Shown: positions 62,525-64,000 of the stretch, piece by piece
How positions within the stretch are numbered: the stretch's first letter is position 1
Layout of the letters: the number at the start of each line of letters is the position of its first letter
Assembly (NCBI RefSeq): GCF_025836995.1
Contig: NZ_CP107546.1
Location: 2,108,001 to 2,172,000 of the forward strand
DNA length: 64,000 nt
Source of the DNA: Microbacterium sp. M28
GTDB taxonomy: Bacteria; Actinomycetota; Actinomycetes; Actinomycetales; Microbacteriaceae
Direction: 5' to 3'
Made by a program: the position numbers and the translations under genes
Notes under the pieces: model-generated
Databases searched by the model: none
Told to the model about the DNA's origin: nothing
Seen by the model: only the letters and a program-made list of their open reading frames with translations

Positions 62525-63756
62525 TCGCGCTCCCACCCGAGCTCGACGACCGTGCCCGACTCGTCGGATTCGATCCGGGCCGTCCCCGCGACCGCGGCCA
62601 TCCGCGCCATGATCGATGCGCGGATGCCGAGACGATCCTCATCCACGGCGTCGAGGTCGAACCCCGGCCCGGTGTCGCTGACGGTGACGGTGATGCCCTC
62701 GTCGCCATGCGCGAGCGCGACGATGTGCAGACCGCGGCCCCTGGCGTGCTTGACGGAGTTGCCGATGGCCTGGCGCGCGGCCAGGACCAGCGCACGCGCG
62801 GCCCTGCCGGGGATCAGGCCGACTCCACCTCGTTCCTCCACGACGGCATCCGCCCCCGATTCCGAAAGCGCACGGCGCAGTTCGGCGACGATCTGCGCCG
62901 ACCCGACGGGTTCGTCGCTGCCCTCCTCCAGAACGGCGGCCTCCGTGTTCGCCAGACGGGTGAGCGCTTCCCTCGCCATGGCGACCGCGAGATCTCTGGC
63001 CCGTGGGCTCTCCGCGCGTTCCGCCGCGATGAGGGCGGCGAGCACGCTGTCGTGCATGAGCGCCGCCACCGCGACGCGCTCCTCCTCGGCGGCTGCCGCG
63101 GCGGCCGCGTGCGCGTAGTCGGCGACGGCACGTCCGCGGACGTCGTCGACGCCCGCCGCCACCGCGCGGAACATCCACCCCAGCGAGACCAGCACCAGCC
63201 CGAGGATGACGGTGAACGAGACGTCGAACGCGGTCGTGATCCAGAAGTCGCGTTCGAACTTGCCCTGCATCAACCGGACGAACCCGTAGATCAACGGAAC
63301 CGCGATCGCCCACACGTACTGCATCCGCAACGCGAAGGCGAGCATCGCGGCGACCACGCCGACGTTGACGAGGAAGAAGATCCAGGGCTGCTGGTGGGAG
63401 GCGTCGTCCGCCGGGTCGACGACGAAAGGCCATGCGATGAGCGCTCCGACGTAGAGGAACGCGAACATCGTGGCGGCGGTGCGGACACCCCGTCCGAGGA
63501 GGCAGCACACGAGCATGGCCGTCAGCGGAGCGAACACGACCGCGATCATCGCGATGTGGACGGCATCCACCGCGCCCATGCCGGAGAGGGCGGCGAGCAG
63601 AGCCTGCGCCCCCGTCAGCACGGAGCCGATGGCCACCACCGTCTGCAGGATGCGCTCCATGCGCTTGCCCGTGAAGCGCTCGAACTCGGTCTCCGCCGAG
63701 CCGGGCGACGGGATCTGCGTCCACGCCTCACGGATGCTCAGCGGTTCAGCTGACAC
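62521..63756 (-). CDS. Sensor histidine kinase (NarL/DesK-like)
   Basis: A 411-residue membrane kinase. Six membrane spans (about 35-200) precede a helical dimerisation segment (VAVAALMHDSVLAALIAAERAES, with the candidate phospho-accepting His in LMHDSV) and a HATPase domain (AARQAIGNSVKHARGRG N-box, VSDTGPGFDLDAVDEDRLGI G-box). The signal is unknown. The start overlaps the LuxR-regulator gene stop by 11 bases. Confidence 0.85.
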   Translation of the reverse strand: MSAEPLSIREAWTQIPSPGSAETEFERFTGKRMERILQTVVAIGSVLTGAQALLAALSGMGAVDAVHIAMIAVVFAPLTAMLVCCLLGRGVRTAATMFAFLYVGALIAWPFVVDPADDASHQQPWIFFLVNVGVVAAMLAFALRMQYVWAIAVPLIYGFVRLMQGKFERDFWITTAFDVSFTVILGLVLVSLGWMFRAVAAGVDDVRGRAVADYAHAAAAAAAEEERVAVAALMHDSVLAALIAAERAESPRARDLAVAMAREALTRLANTEAAVLEEGSDEPVGSAQIVAELRRALSESGADAVVEERGGVGLIPGRAARALVLAARQAIGNSVKHARGRGLHIVALAHGDEGITVTVSDTGPGFDLDAVDEDRLGIRASIMARMAAVAGTARIESDESGTVVELGWERE

Positions 63757-64000
63757 TCGCCGTTCCGTCCGCCGAGACGATACCGTCCTCTATCGCACGC
63801 CGCAGCAGATCCACCTTGGTCGGTGCGGGGCGACCGACCTCCACGTACTTCACCCGGACACGGGTGATGTTCTCCTTCGCGGTCGAGTAGGCGACGCCGA
63901 GTCGTTCGGCCACCGCCCGCAACGGCAGGCCGGCCGCGTACAGGCGCAGCACCTCGCGCTCGCGCCAGGAGAGCTGGGCGTCCGCGAACTCGCGGTCGCC
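63746..64000 (-). CDS. LuxR/NarL-type response regulator (N-terminus outside window)
   Basis: The last 84 residues of a regulator. SWREREVLRLYAAGLPLRAVAERLGVAYSTAKENITRVRVKYVEVGRP is a complete LuxR-type helix-turn-helix; the tail (VDLLRRAIEDGIVSADGTASVS) ends the protein. The receiver domain should lie beyond base 64000. Its stop overlaps the kinase start, so they form a two-component pair. Confidence 0.85.
   Translation of the reverse strand, partial: GDREFADAQLSWREREVLRLYAAGLPLRAVAERLGVAYSTAKENITRVRVKYVEVGRPAPTKVDLLRRAIEDGIVSADGTASVS

Overview
The window is high-GC actinobacterial chromosome, most like Microbacterium or another member of the Microbacteriaceae. Evidence: strongly GC-biased codon use; PriA-type HisA; an unshifted prfB; an acyl-CoA carboxylase with the small epsilon subunit; DUF3039, DUF2510, DUF1844 and DUF6226-like genes; a Ku/LigD end-joining pair; and a mycobacterial-style Tad cluster. 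The genus is inferred from gene content and protein character; no alignment was run.

Layout. 1-2.3 kb: glutamate-type ABC uptake genes and an rRNA methyltransferase. 2.4-4.8 kb: the infC-rpmI-rplT operon, with an AUC start and a structured leader, and DUF1844. 4.8-10.4 kb: SseB, PriA, HisH, HisB and HisC with an orphan MinD/ParA-like ATPase among them. 10.4-15.1 kb: a LysM protein divergent from lexA, then metF-metE. 15.3-23.4 kb: an S9 peptidase, smpB, ftsEX, a DUF2510 protein, prfB and an MFS transporter. 23.4-24.97 and 39.3-42.2 kb: the two halves of a Tad/Flp pilus locus. 42.3-51.8 kb: tRNA-Leu(UAG), DedA, Ku/LigD, a zinc exporter, rdgB-rph-murI, pncB and DUF3039. 51.8-61.3 kb: an ABC exporter, a nucleotidyltransferase, acyl-CoA carboxylase beta and epsilon subunits, and an ROK regulator. 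61.5-64 kb: a sensor kinase module and a LuxR regulator cut by the window edge.

The main discovery is a 14.35-kb integrative element at about 24965-39314, inserted in tadC. A GCAT core is present at both ends. Removing the element with one core copy restores a single in-frame 312-residue TadC. The element carries a large serine integrase at the left end and an AlbA_2 gene with a one-base frameshift. Next come a PtuAB (Septu-type) ATPase/HNH pair and a restriction-modification locus with a C5 methyltransferase, Vsr and an HNH nuclease. A small resolvase behind a 42-codon micro-ORF lies under a perfect SOS box. A compact leftward replication operon follows (prim-pol, RepA-like ATPase, WhiB-like regulator, small unknowns), with iteron-like repeats, and a HEPN protein sits at the right end. 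No capsid, tail, portal, terminase or conjugation gene is visible. It therefore looks like a satellite- or plasmid-like defence carrier with its own replication module, possibly linked to the host SOS response. Defence and replication roles are inferred from domains; nothing here is experimentally shown.
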